Below are positions 1 to 9,319 of a stretch of 64,000 nt of DNA, piece after piece (the stretch's first letter is position 1; every line of letters starts with the position of its first letter). The stretch covers positions 62,001 to 126,000 of the forward strand of contig CANDBT010000004.1 of assembly GCA_947383005.1 (NCBI GenBank), read 5' to 3'. The DNA comes from an uncultured bacterium. Its GTDB lineage: Bacteria; Bacillota; Clostridia; Lachnospirales; Lachnospiraceae. The notes under the pieces were generated by a model, which did not search any database, was not told the origin of the DNA, and saw only the letters and a program-made list of their open reading frames with translations. The position numbers and the translations under genes are program-made.

Positions 1-990
1 TGGATTGCGGCAGCCGCAGTAATGCTCCTGTTGGCTGGCTGCAGCAGAGAATACGGTGAAGCAGAGAAGGAAGATACGCTTACGCCCATGGATGAAAACC
101 TGATCGTAGTGGGAGTATCGCAGGTGGGGAGCGAATCTGTCTGGCGCACAGCTAATACCATGTCTTTGCAGAAGGTTTTCACCAAAGAGAACGGTTATTT
201 TATGATTTTTAATAACGCCCGCCAAAAGCAGGAAAACCAAATCAAAGCGATCAGAAGTTTTATTTCCCAGCGGGTAGATTATATCGTGTTTTCCCCCATT
301 ATGGAAGACGGATGGGAAACGGTGCTCAGGGAAGCCAAAGAAGCAGATATCCCGGTTATCTTGGTTGACCGCAAAGTGAAGCTGCAGGATCAGTCGTTGT
401 ATACCTGCTGGGTCGGATCAGATTTTAAAAACGAAGGCCGGATGGCGGGTGAGGCTTTGGCATATTGCCTGAGAAAACAGGGACGGCAGAGAGAAAATAT
501 TCACATCGTATTGCTGCAGGGCACGCAAGGAGCCACGGCTACCATCGGACGGGCCGAAGGGTTTCAGGAGATTGCCCAAAAGCACGAAAACTGGCTGATT
601 TTGGAGCAGGCTGACGGTGAATTTACTACGGCGAAGGGACAGGAGGAGATGGAACGCCTGCTTCATCGATATAAAGACATTGATGTGGTAGTTTCGCAAA
701 ATGACGATATGACGTTTGGCGCTTTGGCGGCTATCGAGGAAGCGGGAAAGACAGCGGGGGAGGACGGGGATATCCTGGTGATTTCTTTTGATGCAGTTAA
801 AGGAGCGCTAAAGCTGGTGGAAGAAGGCAAGATTACGGCGGATATTGAATGCAATCCAAACCAAGGAGAATATGTCGACCAGATTATCCGGAAAATGGAA
901 GAAGGGGAGGCGGTAGCAAAATTGCATTTTGTGCCGGAGAGGGTGTTCGTTAAAGAAAATGTGGCAGAAGATTTAGGGGAAGATGATTGA
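1..990 (+). CDS. YtfQ-like sugar-binding lipoprotein (5' end outside window)
   Basis: Periplasmic-binding-protein family 4 lipoprotein, anchored on the outer face of the membrane. The frame is open from base 1, and the lipobox LLAGC is at visible residues 10-14, so the true start lies a few codons left of the window. The body has the YtfQ signatures VSQVGSESVWRTA, KQENQIKAIRSF and DYIVFSP near the N-terminus, and GSDF and QNDDM further on. A response regulator follows 72 bp downstream. The transporter with its own binding protein lies elsewhere in the locus, so this one may present a sugar to a sensor kinase located upstream; that role is inferred. Family assignment is firm, the ligand is not. 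Confidence 0.85.
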   Translation, partial: WIAAAAVMLLLAGCSREYGEAEKEDTLTPMDENLIVVGVSQVGSESVWRTANTMSLQKVFTKENGYFMIFNNARQKQENQIKAIRSFISQRVDYIVFSPIMEDGWETVLREAKEADIPVILVDRKVKLQDQSLYTCWVGSDFKNEGRMAGEALAYCLRKQGRQRENIHIVLLQGTQGATATIGRAEGFQEIAQKHENWLILEQADGEFTTAKGQEEMERLLHRYKDIDVVVSQNDDMTFGALAAIEEAGKTAGEDGDILVISFDAVKGALKLVEEGKITADIECNPNQGEYVDQIIRKMEEGEAVAKLHFVPERVFVKENVAEDLGEDD

Positions 991-1061
991 GGCATAGAGG
1001 TAACAGTCCAAGAGCTGTCTGAGCGAATACGCAAATAGCGAAAGAGGGAGAAGGATAAAGG

Positions 1062-2678
1062 ATGCTGAAAGTATTTTTAGTTGAAGATGAACTGGTGATC
1101 CGGGAAGGGCTGCGGGATAATATTCCCTGGGAACAGTATGGTTTTAAACTGGCGGGCGAGGCCAGCGACGGGGAGATGGCGCTGCCGCTTATCCGTAAAA
1201 TCAAGCCGGACGTGCTGATTACGGATATCAAGATGCCCTTTATGGACGGGCTGTCGCTGAGCGAGATTGTGAAGGAAGAATTTCCCAAGATCAGAATTAT
1301 CATTATCAGCGGTTATGATGATTTTGAATACGCGCGCCAGGCAATTGCAACAGGGGTGGAACAATATTTGCTTAAACCGATTACCAGAGCTGCCCTGCGG
1401 AAAGTCCTGCTGGAGTTAAAGGATAAAATCGAACAGGAACAGGAGCAAAAAGATTATCAGATTCAGTATCAGGACGAAATGCAGGAATTTGAACAATTTT
1501 CTCTGCGCCGGTTTTTCGAGAAGGTTCTGGACGGAAAGCTGACGGTTAAAGAAATTTATGAAGAGTCATCGGCTCTTTCCCTGAACCTGACTGCTTCCTG
1601 CTATAATTTGCTGTTGTTTTCCGTCTATGAGAAGAGTGAAGGTTCTTCCGTAGAGTACAGAGAGCGGCTAGTGAGAAAGCAGGAAGAGGTATTCCATTAT
1701 TTCCTCCGCCACCCTCAGTATATCCTGTTTCGCCTTAATGTCAATGGTTATGGTGTACTGATAAAGTCGGAAGAATCCCAGATGGAGGAGCTGACAGAGA
1801 ATGCTCTGGCTCATATGCAGAAAATCTGTACGGCAAGGGAAGCTCGTATGGAATGGTATGTGGCGGTGGGAGAACCGGTAGCGCGCCTTAGTCTCCTTCC
1901 TCAATGCTTTAAACAGGTCAACCATTATTTTGCCTATCGGTTTATGATGCCATCCATGCATATTTTTTCGGAGTCCACATTGAAGGGCCAACTGACGGAT
2001 TTGGAAGGGGAGACAATCAGTGATGTCGATTTTATGCAGATGGACCCGGAGATTATTCGGGATTTTTTGGCTCGGGGGAGCGACAAGGAAATCCCTGATT
2101 TTGTGGATTCTTATTTAAAAAATATCCATAATGCGCTGAAATCGAGGATGTTCAGGAGCTACGTGGTCTTAAATATCCGCTTTGCCGTGGTGGCTTTCTT
2201 GGAATCTATAGGGGCGGCCCAGGCAGAGTATAAGGAGGAAATGGAGCGTATCATGGAAATCGTGCATGAAGAAGATGGGGAGGTTTCCGGCTATTTTGCA
2301 GGAATGCTGCGGACAGCGATAGCTCTCAGGGATCAGATTAACAGCTACCAGGGCGGGAAAATGCTGAAAAAAGCTTTGGACTATATTGATGATCATTACG
2401 ATAAGGATACCCTCTCCCTCAATTCGGTGGCGGAAAATATCGGAATGAGCGCCAACTATTTGAGCGGCATTTTCAGCCAAAACATGCAAAAAACTTTTGT
2501 TGAATATGTGACAGAGAAGAGGATTGAAAAAGCGAAAAAGCTCTTGCGCCATACAGATAAGGCTTCCGGGGAAATAGCCAGGGAAGTGGGGTATAAAGAC
2601 GCCCATTATTTCAGTTTTGTATTCAAAAAGCTGCAGGGATGCAGCCCAAGAGAATACCGGGCGGAGAAAAAGCATTGA
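1062..2678 (+). CDS. YesN-type two-component response regulator
   Basis: Cytoplasmic response regulator of 538 residues. The receiver domain (about 1-120) has acidic residues E8, D9 and E10, the phospho-acceptor Asp55 in LITDIKMP, and the conserved Lys in LLKP. A long linker follows. The AraC-type double helix-turn-helix occupies about 430-538 and ends in the typical CSPREYR. The layout matches Firmicute YesN regulators that act with a sugar-sensing histidine kinase. The gene follows the binding lipoprotein in the same direction, and the kinase is probably left of the window. It likely controls the arabinose or a related sugar uptake system; the target is inferred. It converges on araR with only 46 bp between the genes and no obvious terminator. 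Confidence 0.9.
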   Translation: MLKVFLVEDELVIREGLRDNIPWEQYGFKLAGEASDGEMALPLIRKIKPDVLITDIKMPFMDGLSLSEIVKEEFPKIRIIIISGYDDFEYARQAIATGVEQYLLKPITRAALRKVLLELKDKIEQEQEQKDYQIQYQDEMQEFEQFSLRRFFEKVLDGKLTVKEIYEESSALSLNLTASCYNLLLFSVYEKSEGSSVEYRERLVRKQEEVFHYFLRHPQYILFRLNVNGYGVLIKSEESQMEELTENALAHMQKICTAREARMEWYVAVGEPVARLSLLPQCFKQVNHYFAYRFMMPSMHIFSESTLKGQLTDLEGETISDVDFMQMDPEIIRDFLARGSDKEIPDFVDSYLKNIHNALKSRMFRSYVVLNIRFAVVAFLESIGAAQAEYKEEMERIMEIVHEEDGEVSGYFAGMLRTAIALRDQINSYQGGKMLKKALDYIDDHYDKDTLSLNSVAENIGMSANYLSGIFSQNMQKTFVEYVTEKRIEKAKKLLRHTDKASGEIAREVGYKDAHYFSFVFKKLQGCSPREYRAEKKH

Positions 2679-2724
2679 CGGACAAGAAGCATCGTGCGTT
2701 TCCCCGCCTTGTGAACGGTAACGA

Positions 2725-3816
2725 TCAAATTCTTGCCGTCTGGACGGAGGTGCTTTCTTTTAAATTGAGTTCCCAGCGGATTTCCTGTGACGATACGGGA
2801 AGTCCGCTTAATTTTTTGATGACAGCTTCAGCTACGGTTTTTCCCATTTCGTGAGGACGGTGGGAGAGGGTAGTAACGGTCAAAATATCGGAATTGCTGA
2901 AATAGGAATTGTCAAAAGCGGCAACAGCCATGTCGTCAGGAAGCTGATAGCCGGCCTGCAGCAATTCATCAATCAGATAGTAGGCAATGAGGTCGTTATA
3001 GCAAATGACGGCAGTACAGGAGGATAAGGCATATTTCAGCATATTGTTAAGAAAACGCGCGTCTTTGGCGCGGAGGAGCCCATCCAGCTCCCGGGAAGCA
3101 AACCAGCAGACATGTTCGTCCTGAAGAGGGATTCCCAGGATCCGCAAGGTTTCTATATATCCCTGATAGCGTTCTATTCCTTGAAGGTCATCCGATTTGA
3201 AAATACCGCCAATGTGCAGATGCCCCATCTCAGCCAGATGGCGGACAAGCAAAGCGCTGCCGTATAAATTGTCATCTTTGATGGTAATGCAATCGTGCAG
3301 GGCCGGATAATTGTTGTAGAGGAAGACGATCTGACAGCCTTTTTTAATGATCTGATAATAAAGATCCAGATTAGGGTTAGGCAAAGCGCTTTTGCAGCCC
3401 TCGACAATGAGTCCGCGGGGAGGGTTTTCTGAAAGTTGGAGCAATATTTCCCGTTCTTTGCAGACTTGGTTGGCAGTAACAAAAACCTGTTGGGAAAAGC
3501 CCTTCTCAGAAAGTGTATTTCGGATATCATTGAGGACGGTCGGGTAAATATAATCCTGATTGCTGGAAATCAGCACATCGACTATATTTTCCTGATATTG
3601 GGAGGAACGTCCGGTGATATGGGAGCCGCTGCCTTGTTTCTTTTCAATCAGACCTTTTTGCTGCAGTACTGCCAGCGCCATCCGGACAGTCTGACGGCTG
3701 ACATGATAACGGCTGCATAGTTCTTGCTCTGTGGGCAGCTTATTGATGCCATTTTGAATATTCTTTTGAATCAGAGATTCCAAACGTTCGGCAAGCCATT
3801 TGTATTTGATTGCCAT
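2725..3816 (-). CDS. araR: AraR-type arabinose repressor (GntR HTH plus LacI sensor)
   Basis: Cytoplasmic repressor of 363 residues. An N-terminal GntR winged helix (about 1-70; LPTEQELCSRYHVSRQTVR) is joined to a LacI/GalR-type effector domain (about 75-363). This hybrid architecture is characteristic of AraR, which releases its operators when L-arabinose binds. A ribosome site precedes the ATG at 3816 (AAGGAGAAATTC). The gene is divergent from the arabinose ABC transporter and araABD block, which fits local control. Repeated AAATTTGTATT half-sites in the shared upstream region resemble Bacillus AraR boxes. Family assignment is strong; the effector is inferred from context. Confidence 0.88.
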   Translation of the reverse strand: MAIKYKWLAERLESLIQKNIQNGINKLPTEQELCSRYHVSRQTVRMALAVLQQKGLIEKKQGSGSHITGRSSQYQENIVDVLISSNQDYIYPTVLNDIRNTLSEKGFSQQVFVTANQVCKEREILLQLSENPPRGLIVEGCKSALPNPNLDLYYQIIKKGCQIVFLYNNYPALHDCITIKDDNLYGSALLVRHLAEMGHLHIGGIFKSDDLQGIERYQGYIETLRILGIPLQDEHVCWFASRELDGLLRAKDARFLNNMLKYALSSCTAVICYNDLIAYYLIDELLQAGYQLPDDMAVAAFDNSYFSNSDILTVTTLSHRPHEMGKTVAEAVIKKLSGLPVSSQEIRWELNLKESTSVQTARI

Positions 3817-4200
3817 GAATTTCTCCTTGTCTTAAAAGATTCTTATAAAAAATTCCTAAAATATTAGCGGATAAAATCGGAAAAAAATGATTTGAACTGT
3901 AAATAATTCCTGTTTTTTATGAGAAATGATAAAAATGCACAAAAGCAAAAGGAAAGAAATCTTTGATAAAAAAGACCTAAAATCGTAAGATTTTCCCTAT
4001 AATCAGTAAAAAACATAAAAAAAAAGAAATTTGTATTTATTTATGATTATACCATGCAAAATTTGTATTGTAAAGAAGCAACAAAATGCCAAAAAGAAAA
4101 AATGTCAGATTGAAAGAATAGGGAATAGATGGTAAAATGTAAACACAGGGAAGAAGAGTAGCACTTCCCAAAGAGAAAAATAAAAAGTGGAGGAAAAAAG
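3817..4200. promoter_or_regulatory. Divergent araR / arabinose-transporter control region
   Basis: 384 bp of AT-rich DNA without a gene. Two direct half-sites AAATTTGTATT lie at 4027-4037 and 4059-4069, 32 bp (three helical turns) apart, and resemble AraR half-operators. A sigma-A-like promoter reads toward the transporter: TTGAAA (4110-4115), a 17-bp spacer, TAAAAT (4133-4138). Start sites are predictions from sequence only. A ribosome site (GTGGAGG) precedes the ATG at 4201. Confidence 0.6.
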
Positions 4201-5274
4201 ATGAAAAAGAAAACATTAGCGGCAATGTTGGCAGTATCTATGGTGGCAGCCGGGGTAGCTGGATGCGGCGGCGGTTCCAGCGCGACAGAGACAACTGCGG
4301 CAACCCAGGCGGCAGAACCTGCAGCTCCCGAGGCAAAAGAAGAAGCAGATGCCACGGAAGCGCCGGCAAAGGCGGAAGCCCCGGCGGACGGTAAGGTGAT
4401 TCGCGTAGGTATCATTAATAATGACCCGAATGAGTCCGGCTACCGTACAGCAAATGATGCCGACTTAAAGGCAATGTTTACCGAAGCAAATGGCTATGAA
4501 GCATCGTTTGCTTACAGTTTGAAGAATGACGAGCAGATTACAGCGGCTCAGAAGTTCATCCAGGATGAAGTAGATTATCTGCTGCTCTCCGCGGCTGATA
4601 CTTCCGGCTGGGACAGCGTTCTTCAGGATGCTCAGGATGCAGGAATCGGAGTGATTCTGTTTGACCGTACCATCGATGCCAGCGAAGATCTGTATCTGGC
4701 TTCTATCGTTTCCGATATGGATAAGGAAGGACAGACAGCGGTAGATTGGCTGGCAGGACAGGGTTTGGACGAGTACAATATTATCCACCTTCAGGGCGTT
4801 ATGGGTTCTGCCGCTCAGCAGGGACGTACAGGCGCTCTTGATGAGAAGGTTGCAGCCGAGGCTTCCTGGAATCTGGTTACTCAGCAGACCGCCGAGTGGA
4901 ACTCCGAGAAAGCTCAGCAGATCGTTCAGTCCGTAATCGATTCCGGCACCAGCTTTAATGTAATTTATGCCGAGAATGATGATATGGCCAAAGGCGCAGT
5001 TGCTGCCCTGGATAAAGCAAATATTTCTCATGGCGTGGGCAAGGATGTCATTGTAATGGGCTTTGACTGCAATAAGTGGGCTCTGCAGGAACTGCTGGAT
5101 CAGAACTGGAATTATGACGGACAGTGCAACCCGTTCCAGGCTTCTTATATCGATAAAGTCATTAAGGACGTAGAAGCTGGGAACATGCCTGCTGAAAAGA
5201 CAATCATTATGGAAGAAAAAGGATTTGACGCTACTGAGATTACCGCAGACGATGTGGAGAAATACGGTATCTAA
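4201..5274 (+). CDS. Arabinose-locus ABC transporter substrate-binding lipoprotein
   Basis: Lipoprotein of 357 residues with a signal peptide and lipobox (Cys22), an Ala/Glu/Pro-rich linker to about residue 65, then a family-4 periplasmic binding domain like YtfQ (ESGYRTANDADL; DYLLLS; VILFDRTID). It should capture a pentose or furanose sugar and deliver it to the ABC system encoded next. The genes after it are an ATPase, two permeases and araABD, so L-arabinose is the likely substrate (context inference). It is transcribed from the promoter at 4110-4138. A strong terminator directly after the gene would lower expression of the ATPase and permeases relative to the binding protein, a usual arrangement for ABC importers. 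Confidence 0.88.
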   Translation: MKKKTLAAMLAVSMVAAGVAGCGGGSSATETTAATQAAEPAAPEAKEEADATEAPAKAEAPADGKVIRVGIINNDPNESGYRTANDADLKAMFTEANGYEASFAYSLKNDEQITAAQKFIQDEVDYLLLSAADTSGWDSVLQDAQDAGIGVILFDRTIDASEDLYLASIVSDMDKEGQTAVDWLAGQGLDEYNIIHLQGVMGSAAQQGRTGALDEKVAAEASWNLVTQQTAEWNSEKAQQIVQSVIDSGTSFNVIYAENDDMAKGAVAALDKANISHGVGKDVIVMGFDCNKWALQELLDQNWNYDGQCNPFQASYIDKVIKDVEAGNMPAEKTIIMEEKGFDATEITADDVEKYGI

Positions 5275-5307
5275 TCAAACCAATACAAAATAGGAACCAA
5301 TGGAATA

Positions 5308-5362
5308 AAAAAGGCGCGATGCGGCATATGACTACCGAATATGGACGCTTCGCGCCCTTTTT
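5308..5362 (+). terminator. Rho-independent terminator after binding-protein gene
   Basis: GGCGCGA-t-GCG (5313-5323) pairs with CGC-t-TCGCGCC (5346-5356); a run of A precedes it and TTTTT follows. It probably separates the abundant binding-protein transcript from read-through into the ATPase and permeases. Confidence 0.8.
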
Positions 5363-5370
5363 ATAAAAAT

Positions 5371-5432
5371 GTGCTCCCGGAGATTATCCTCCACCAGCCT
5401 TTGCGGTTGATTTTCCGAAACTTCGGGAGCAC
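5371..5432. repeat. Inverted repeat GTGCTCCCG / CGGGAGCAC
   Basis: A 9-bp perfect inverted repeat (5371-5379 and 5424-5432) with a 44-bp interior. It stands between the terminator and the structured repeat in the long leader of the ABC ATPase gene. Function unknown; it could attenuate transcription or be a mobile-repeat remnant. Confidence 0.5.
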
Positions 5433-5461
5433 ATCAAAGGGCACATGATGGGATACTTATT

Positions 5462-5550
5462 AATCGAGTAGGGAAGAGCCATCTTCCCCTACTCACCGCG
5501 CGGCCCGCCCGCCGCTTTAGCGGTATATTTCTCTGTGCGGGCCTGTGCAT
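5462..5550 (-). repeat. Structured ~90-bp intergenic element, copy I
   Basis: Reverse complement of the element also found at 56944-57033 (nearly identical) and 38891-38980 (diverged). Read on the minus strand it forms an outer stem GGCCCGC/GCGGGCC with an inner CCGC-TAAA-GCGG hairpin, then a second hairpin GAGTAGGGGAAG/CTTCCCTACTC. It lies just upstream of the ATPase gene, in antisense orientation to it. Confidence 0.75.
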
Positions 5551-5568
5551 AAAAAAAAGGGGTGAAGA

Positions 5569-7083
5569 TTGCAAGTGAAAGAAAAATCGGTATTGGAAAT
5601 GAGAGGCATCTACAAGAGCTTTCCTGGGGTACGTGCCTTGCAAGGAGTGGATTTTACCCTGTGTGAGGGTGAGATTCACGCCTTGATGGGAGAAAACGGC
5701 GCAGGAAAGTCTACATTGATCAAGGTGCTGACAGGGGTTTATGAAAAGGATGAGGGTGAGATTTACTTAAAAGGTTCAGAAAAGCCGGCAGTCATTAAAT
5801 CGCCCCAGGACGCACAAAATTTGGGAATCAGTACGGTATATCAGGAAATTACGCTGTGTCCGAATTTGACCGTGGCGGAAAATATGTATATTGGCCGCGG
5901 CAAGGCCCAGATAACGAACTGGAAAAAGATGAATGCGGACGCCGGGCGTATCCTGGAAAATCTGGGAATCCCAGCAAAAGCCAATCAGCAGCTTTCGGAT
6001 TGTTCCATTGCTATCCAACAGATGGTAGCTATCGCCCGGGCAGTAGATATGGATTGTAAGGTATTGATCCTGGATGAGCCCACTTCTTCGCTCGATGAGT
6101 CGGAAGTAGAAAAGCTTTTCGGACTTATGCGGGATCTGCGGGCAAGAGGAGTGGGAATCATTTTTGTCACTCATTTCCTGGATCAGGTATATGAAGTATG
6201 CGACAAGATTACCGTGTTACGCGACGGGCAGTTGGTGGGTGAGTATGTGATTGAGGATCTGCCCCGGGTCAAACTGGTTGCCAAGATGTTGGGCAAGGAA
6301 CTGAATGACATGGAGGAGATCAAGGACGAAAACCAGGTTTATACCGGTGAAGAAGAGCTGGTCATCGAAGCGGAAGGACTTCAGAGCGATGCCGGAATCA
6401 AGCCTTTTGACTTTGTAATAAAAAAAGGAGAAGTAAACGGTTTTACCGGGCTTTTGGGTTCCGGGCGCAGCGAGTGTGTGCGGGCGCTGTTCTGTGCCGA
6501 TAAAATCATTGCCGGCAAAGTTAAGAAAAAAGGCAAACCGGTGAAGATGACAAAGCCTTTGGATGCGATGAAAAACGGCATTGCCTATCTGCCGGAGGAC
6601 AGAAAAATCGACGGTATTGTGGGAGATTTGTCTGTCCGTGAAAATTTGATTTTGGCTGCTCAGGTATTGCGGGGATTTTTCAAGCCGTTTTCCCGGGCAG
6701 AGGCTAACAAATTTGCGGATGAATATATTAAGCTTTTGGAGATTAAAACCGCCTCTGCCGATACGCCAATTAAATCTTTATCCGGTGGGAACCAGCAAAA
6801 GGTAATCCTGGCCCGCTGGCTTTTGACCCATCCGGAATATTTGATTCTTGACGAACCTACCCGGGGAATTGATATCGGAACAAAAATCGAGATTCAAAAG
6901 CTGGTCCTGAAACTGGCTTCGGAAGGCATGAGCGTGACTTTTATTTCTTCCGAAACCGATGAGATGCTGCGTACCTGTTCCCGTCTGATTGTTATGCGTG
7001 ACCGTAAGGTGGTCGGAGAACTGTCCGGCGAGGATCTGACACAAAGCAAAGTTATGGAAACCATTGCCGGAGGTGAGATGTGA
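5569..7083 (+). CDS. Sugar ABC transporter ATP-binding protein (YtfR/RbsA type)
   Basis: Cytoplasmic ATPase of about 504 residues with two tandem ABC domains, typical of ribose/galactofuranose importers. The first domain has Walker A GENGAGKST and Walker B VLILDEPTSSLD. The second has a degenerate Walker A (GLLGSGRSE), signature LSGGNQQK and LILDEPTRGID. The start is uncertain: TTG at 5569 lies 4 nt after the AAGGGGTG ribosome site, and GTG at 5575 lies 10 nt after it. The frame ends in a TGATG junction with the first permease, so the genes are translationally coupled. It powers uptake of the sugar bound by the upstream lipoprotein. Confidence 0.92.
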   Translation: MQVKEKSVLEMRGIYKSFPGVRALQGVDFTLCEGEIHALMGENGAGKSTLIKVLTGVYEKDEGEIYLKGSEKPAVIKSPQDAQNLGISTVYQEITLCPNLTVAENMYIGRGKAQITNWKKMNADAGRILENLGIPAKANQQLSDCSIAIQQMVAIARAVDMDCKVLILDEPTSSLDESEVEKLFGLMRDLRARGVGIIFVTHFLDQVYEVCDKITVLRDGQLVGEYVIEDLPRVKLVAKMLGKELNDMEEIKDENQVYTGEEELVIEAEGLQSDAGIKPFDFVIKKGEVNGFTGLLGSGRSECVRALFCADKIIAGKVKKKGKPVKMTKPLDAMKNGIAYLPEDRKIDGIVGDLSVRENLILAAQVLRGFFKPFSRAEANKFADEYIKLLEIKTASADTPIKSLSGGNQQKVILARWLLTHPEYLILDEPTRGIDIGTKIEIQKLVLKLASEGMSVTFISSETDEMLRTCSRLIVMRDRKVVGELSGEDLTQSKVMETIAGGEM

Positions 7084-8165
7084 TGACAGGAAAAAAATCC
7101 ATAGGTACAGAGAACAAATTTGCGGATTTATTCCGCAGGCAGATATTTATTCCCATCGCGGCGCTGCTTTTGTTAGCCCTGTTTAATCTGGTAGTAGATC
7201 CATCATTTTTCAAGATTACGTTGGGACATAACAGTGTCGGCGATCCGGTTTTGACCGGATATTTGATGACTATTTTGGATTACGGTTCAGAGGTGGCGAT
7301 TCTGGCTATCGGCATGACCCTGGTAACCGCGGCTTCCGGCGGGCAGGATATCAGCGTAGGTGCGGCAGTCGCTATTGCCGGATCGGTAATTCTGCGGGTA
7401 CTGGTCGGTCTGGGAGGGGACGGAACCCTTCAGGCGCCTATTCTGGTAGGATTTTTGGCGGCATGCGTGGTGGCGATGCTGTTTGGCGCTTTCAATGGTG
7501 TACTGGTGGCAATATTCCGGATACAGCCTATGGTAGCCACATTGATTTTGTACACAGCAGGGCGTTCCATTGCGGCATGGATCAACAATAACGAGCTGCC
7601 CATCATTACCGATAAAGGTTTTACGGTTTTTGGTGGTTTTATCCCGGGAATTCCGATTCCCACGCCTTTCTTTTTAGCCGTGCTCTGCGTAGTTATTGCT
7701 CTGTTGGTACTTAAATTTACTAATTTAGGGTTATATACCCAGGCGGTAGGAATCAACTCCAGTTCTTCCCGCTTAAACGGCCTGAATCCTACCTTTATCA
7801 AATGGCTGAGTTTTGTGATTCTTGGCTTGTGCGTAGCGGTAGTAGGGCTGATTAAGACCAGCCGCCTTTCCACCATCAACTATTCGGTAATCGCCAAAGA
7901 TATCGAAATGGATGCTATCTTGGCAGTTGCTTTAGGCGGGAACGTGTTAAGCGGCGGTAAATTTAATATTATGGCTTCCATTTTGGGAGCTTATGTTATT
8001 CAGTTTTTGACGACAACTCTTTACAAATTTAATGTTTCCTCAGACGCCCTGCCTGCCTACAAAGCGGTTGTGGTAATTATGCTGGTGGTAATCAGTGCGC
8101 CGACAGTCAAGGAGAAGCTTGGCGCATGGGGAAGATCGCTGAAAAAACAGAAGGGAGCCGCTTGA
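7083..8165 (+). CDS. Sugar ABC transporter permease 1 (YtfT-like)
   Basis: Integral membrane permease of the BPD_transp_2 (RbsC/YtfT) family, 360 residues, with about nine hydrophobic segments and the family EAA-like region LAVALGGNVLSGGKFN. The ATG at 7083 is preferred because GGAGGTGAG lies 7 nt upstream; a GTG one codon earlier also exists. The gene overlaps the ATPase stop codon by one base and is followed at 8168 by a second, related permease. Two different permeases are what YtfT/YjfF systems use. Substrate is inferred as L-arabinose from araABD downstream. Confidence 0.9.
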   Translation: MTGKKSIGTENKFADLFRRQIFIPIAALLLLALFNLVVDPSFFKITLGHNSVGDPVLTGYLMTILDYGSEVAILAIGMTLVTAASGGQDISVGAAVAIAGSVILRVLVGLGGDGTLQAPILVGFLAACVVAMLFGAFNGVLVAIFRIQPMVATLILYTAGRSIAAWINNNELPIITDKGFTVFGGFIPGIPIPTPFFLAVLCVVIALLVLKFTNLGLYTQAVGINSSSSRLNGLNPTFIKWLSFVILGLCVAVVGLIKTSRLSTINYSVIAKDIEMDAILAVALGGNVLSGGKFNIMASILGAYVIQFLTTTLYKFNVSSDALPAYKAVVVIMLVVISAPTVKEKLGAWGRSLKKQKGAA

Positions 8166-8167
8166 TT

Positions 8168-9199
8168 ATGGAAAAGACGAAAAAAACAGGCAATGGTTTG
8201 AAGGCGGCGAAGCTGACCGATACAAACCTGCTGCTGATTATTACCATTGTTGTATTTATCGTAATGTATGCGGGGGCGATGATTTTTTTACAAAAGGGTT
8301 TTTTAAAGCCTCAAACCTTTTTTAATATTCTTAATGCCAATGCCGCTTTAATTATCACTTCCTGCGGCATGAGCATAGTCATGATTACCGGAGGAATCGA
8401 TATTTCGGTAGGCGGTGTGGTGGCTTTGGTCAGCATGAGCTGTGCGGTATACCTGGATTACCAGGGGGGGAATCTGTTCATGTCCCTTTTGCTGGCCTTG
8501 GGAATCGGGCTGGCCTTTGGCGCGGTACAGGGTGCGCTGGTCGCTTATCTCGATATCCAGCCGTTCATTGTCTCCCTGGCAGGGATGTTTTTTGCCCGGG
8601 GCATGACGACAATCGTCCACACGGCGCCGTTTAACGTGGCCAATGAAGCTTTTGTGGCGCTTAAAGGCACACGCATAAATGTTCCGGGACTGGGGACGGT
8701 AAACAAGCTGGGCAATTATGTCAATGCTTATGTGGAAATCGGTGTCCTGGTAGCTTTGGTTACGGTCGTCGTTTTGTTCTGTGTGCTGAAATGGACAAAG
8801 CTCGGGCGCAGCTTTTATGCTGTAGGCGGCAACCGGCAGAGTGCTCTGATGCTGGGGATCAATGTAAAACGGACCCGCTTTTTATCCCATCTGATTTGCG
8901 GCCTGATGGCAGGAATCGGCGGATATGTATATTTCCTCCATGTAGGTTCAGGTTCGGCTTCCCATGCCAGCGGCATGGAAATGAACGCGATTGCCTCCTC
9001 AATTATCGGAGGGACACTGCTGACCGGTGGTGTAGGAAACATTTTCGGGACGTTTGTCGGGGTGTTATCGCTCAGCACAATTCAAAATATCGTATCCTCT
9101 ATCGGTCTTGATCAGGCTTGGTGGACAGGAATTACCGTGGCTGCTATGTTGTGTGTGTTCCTGATTATCCAGAGTGTGATCCTTGCCCGGAAACATTAA
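8168..9199 (+). CDS. Sugar ABC transporter permease 2 (YjfF-like)
   Basis: Second BPD_transp_2 permease, 343 residues, multi-spanning, with YjfF-like stretches (GGIDISVGGVVAL, FIVSLAGMFFARGMTT, SSIIGGTLLTGGVGN). The ATG at 8168 follows the first permease stop by 2 bp and has AAGGGAG about 10 nt upstream; an in-frame ATG at 8126 would lie inside the preceding gene and is less likely. It presumably forms the heteromeric channel with permease 1. No terminator follows directly; a palindromic repeat fills the gap before araA. Confidence 0.9.
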   Translation: MEKTKKTGNGLKAAKLTDTNLLLIITIVVFIVMYAGAMIFLQKGFLKPQTFFNILNANAALIITSCGMSIVMITGGIDISVGGVVALVSMSCAVYLDYQGGNLFMSLLLALGIGLAFGAVQGALVAYLDIQPFIVSLAGMFFARGMTTIVHTAPFNVANEAFVALKGTRINVPGLGTVNKLGNYVNAYVEIGVLVALVTVVVLFCVLKWTKLGRSFYAVGGNRQSALMLGINVKRTRFLSHLICGLMAGIGGYVYFLHVGSGSASHASGMEMNAIASSIIGGTLLTGGVGNIFGTFVGVLSLSTIQNIVSSIGLDQAWWTGITVAAMLCVFLIIQSVILARKH

Positions 9200-9215
9200 G
9201 TTGTTTGTTGTCCGG

Positions 9216-9281
9216 GTTCATAGTAAATCCCCTTACATTCATGGTGGCGCCGGGAAAGCGGCATGGGGGATTACTATGAAC
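9216..9281. repeat. CATAGTAAA palindromic repeat, copy 1
   Basis: 66-bp imperfect palindrome: GTTCATAGTAAATCCCC at the left, GGGGGATTACTATGAAC at the right, with a variable interior. A related copy lies at 37509-37613 and a short one at 22026-22061. It sits in the permease-araA gap and could act as a weak terminator or mRNA stabiliser. Confidence 0.75.
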
Positions 9282-9319
9282 CTTCAGGAATATACATGAT
9301 TATGAAAAGGAGAAATTAA

